A stretch of 5,547 nucleotides of DNA from Natrialbaceae archaeon. Its GTDB lineage: Archaea; Halobacteriota; Halobacteria; Halobacteriales; Natrialbaceae. Where the stretch lies: NCBI GenBank assembly GCA_003552325.1, contig PUKM01000174.1, forward strand, positions 1-5,547, written 5' to 3'. Below the pieces are notes generated by a model. The model saw only the letters and a list, made by a program, of their open reading frames with translations, was not told the DNA's origin and made no database searches. This document shows, piece after piece, positions 5,469 to 5,547 of the stretch. The stretch's first letter is position 1, and every line of letters starts with the position of its first letter. Both the position numbers and the translations under genes were made by a program.

Positions 5469-5547
5469 AGCCGCCCACTAATTATTACAGAACCTAAAAA
5501 AGCACCTATTATATAATTGAAATGTATATTAGGGATAAGGAGATTAG
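5469..5547 (+). promoter_or_regulatory. Promoter-like spacer and Shine-Dalgarno for a gene beyond the right edge
   Basis: After the helicase stop there is no hairpin terminator. ATTACA (5484-5489), a 17-bp spacer and TATTAT (5507-5512) form a sigma-70-like pair, and TATAAT (5512-5517) is an alternative -10. The stretch ACCTATTATATAATT (5504-5518) matches the leftward promoter at 13 of 15 positions. AAGGAG at 5537-5542 is a strong ribosome binding site whose start codon should lie within a few bases past the window. The ATG at 5522 has no SD and is less likely. Confidence 0.5.

Overview
This window looks like part of a tailed-phage (or prophage) genome. Genes are closely packed, base composition is moderately AT-rich by eye, and the content is two replication/recombination genes plus small unassigned genes. 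There is no rRNA, tRNA, insertion sequence or CRISPR array. I cannot name the host or the phage genus from the sequence.

Layout. A divergent control region (about 3215-3497) separates two transcription units. The leftward unit runs 115-aa protein, strong intrinsic terminator, 93-aa protein, family A DNA polymerase (N-terminal part), then an unassigned ORF that runs off the left edge. The rightward unit starts with a 656-aa SNF2-type helicase/translocase. It ends in a short spacer holding a promoter-like element and a ribosome binding site for a gene starting just beyond the right edge. The 115-aa and 93-aa proteins are diverged tandem paralogs, and the first carries a 25-residue tail made only of Gly, Asn and Glu.

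The main point of interest is the polymerase. It has a complete 3'-5' exonuclease domain and the start of the polymerase domain up to motif A and the following DIHSLTA..IFG segment. The normal sequence then stops. A tail of about 50 residues, predicted beta-rich, follows, then a stop codon. The O-helix (motif B) and the HDE motif C are absent from this ORF and from the 225 bp downstream. This is a gene-in-pieces arrangement: either a naturally split polymerase whose second half lies outside the window, or a truncated one. The tail loosely resembles the Hint/intein fold but lacks the N-terminal block and nucleophile of a normal intein.

Polymerase and helicase would act together in phage DNA replication and recombination, with the helicase probably remodelling forks or branched DNA. 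The terminator between the paralogs suggests the 115-aa protein is made in excess over the 93-aa protein and the polymerase. A hairpin that ends directly at the polymerase start codon may tune its translation further.
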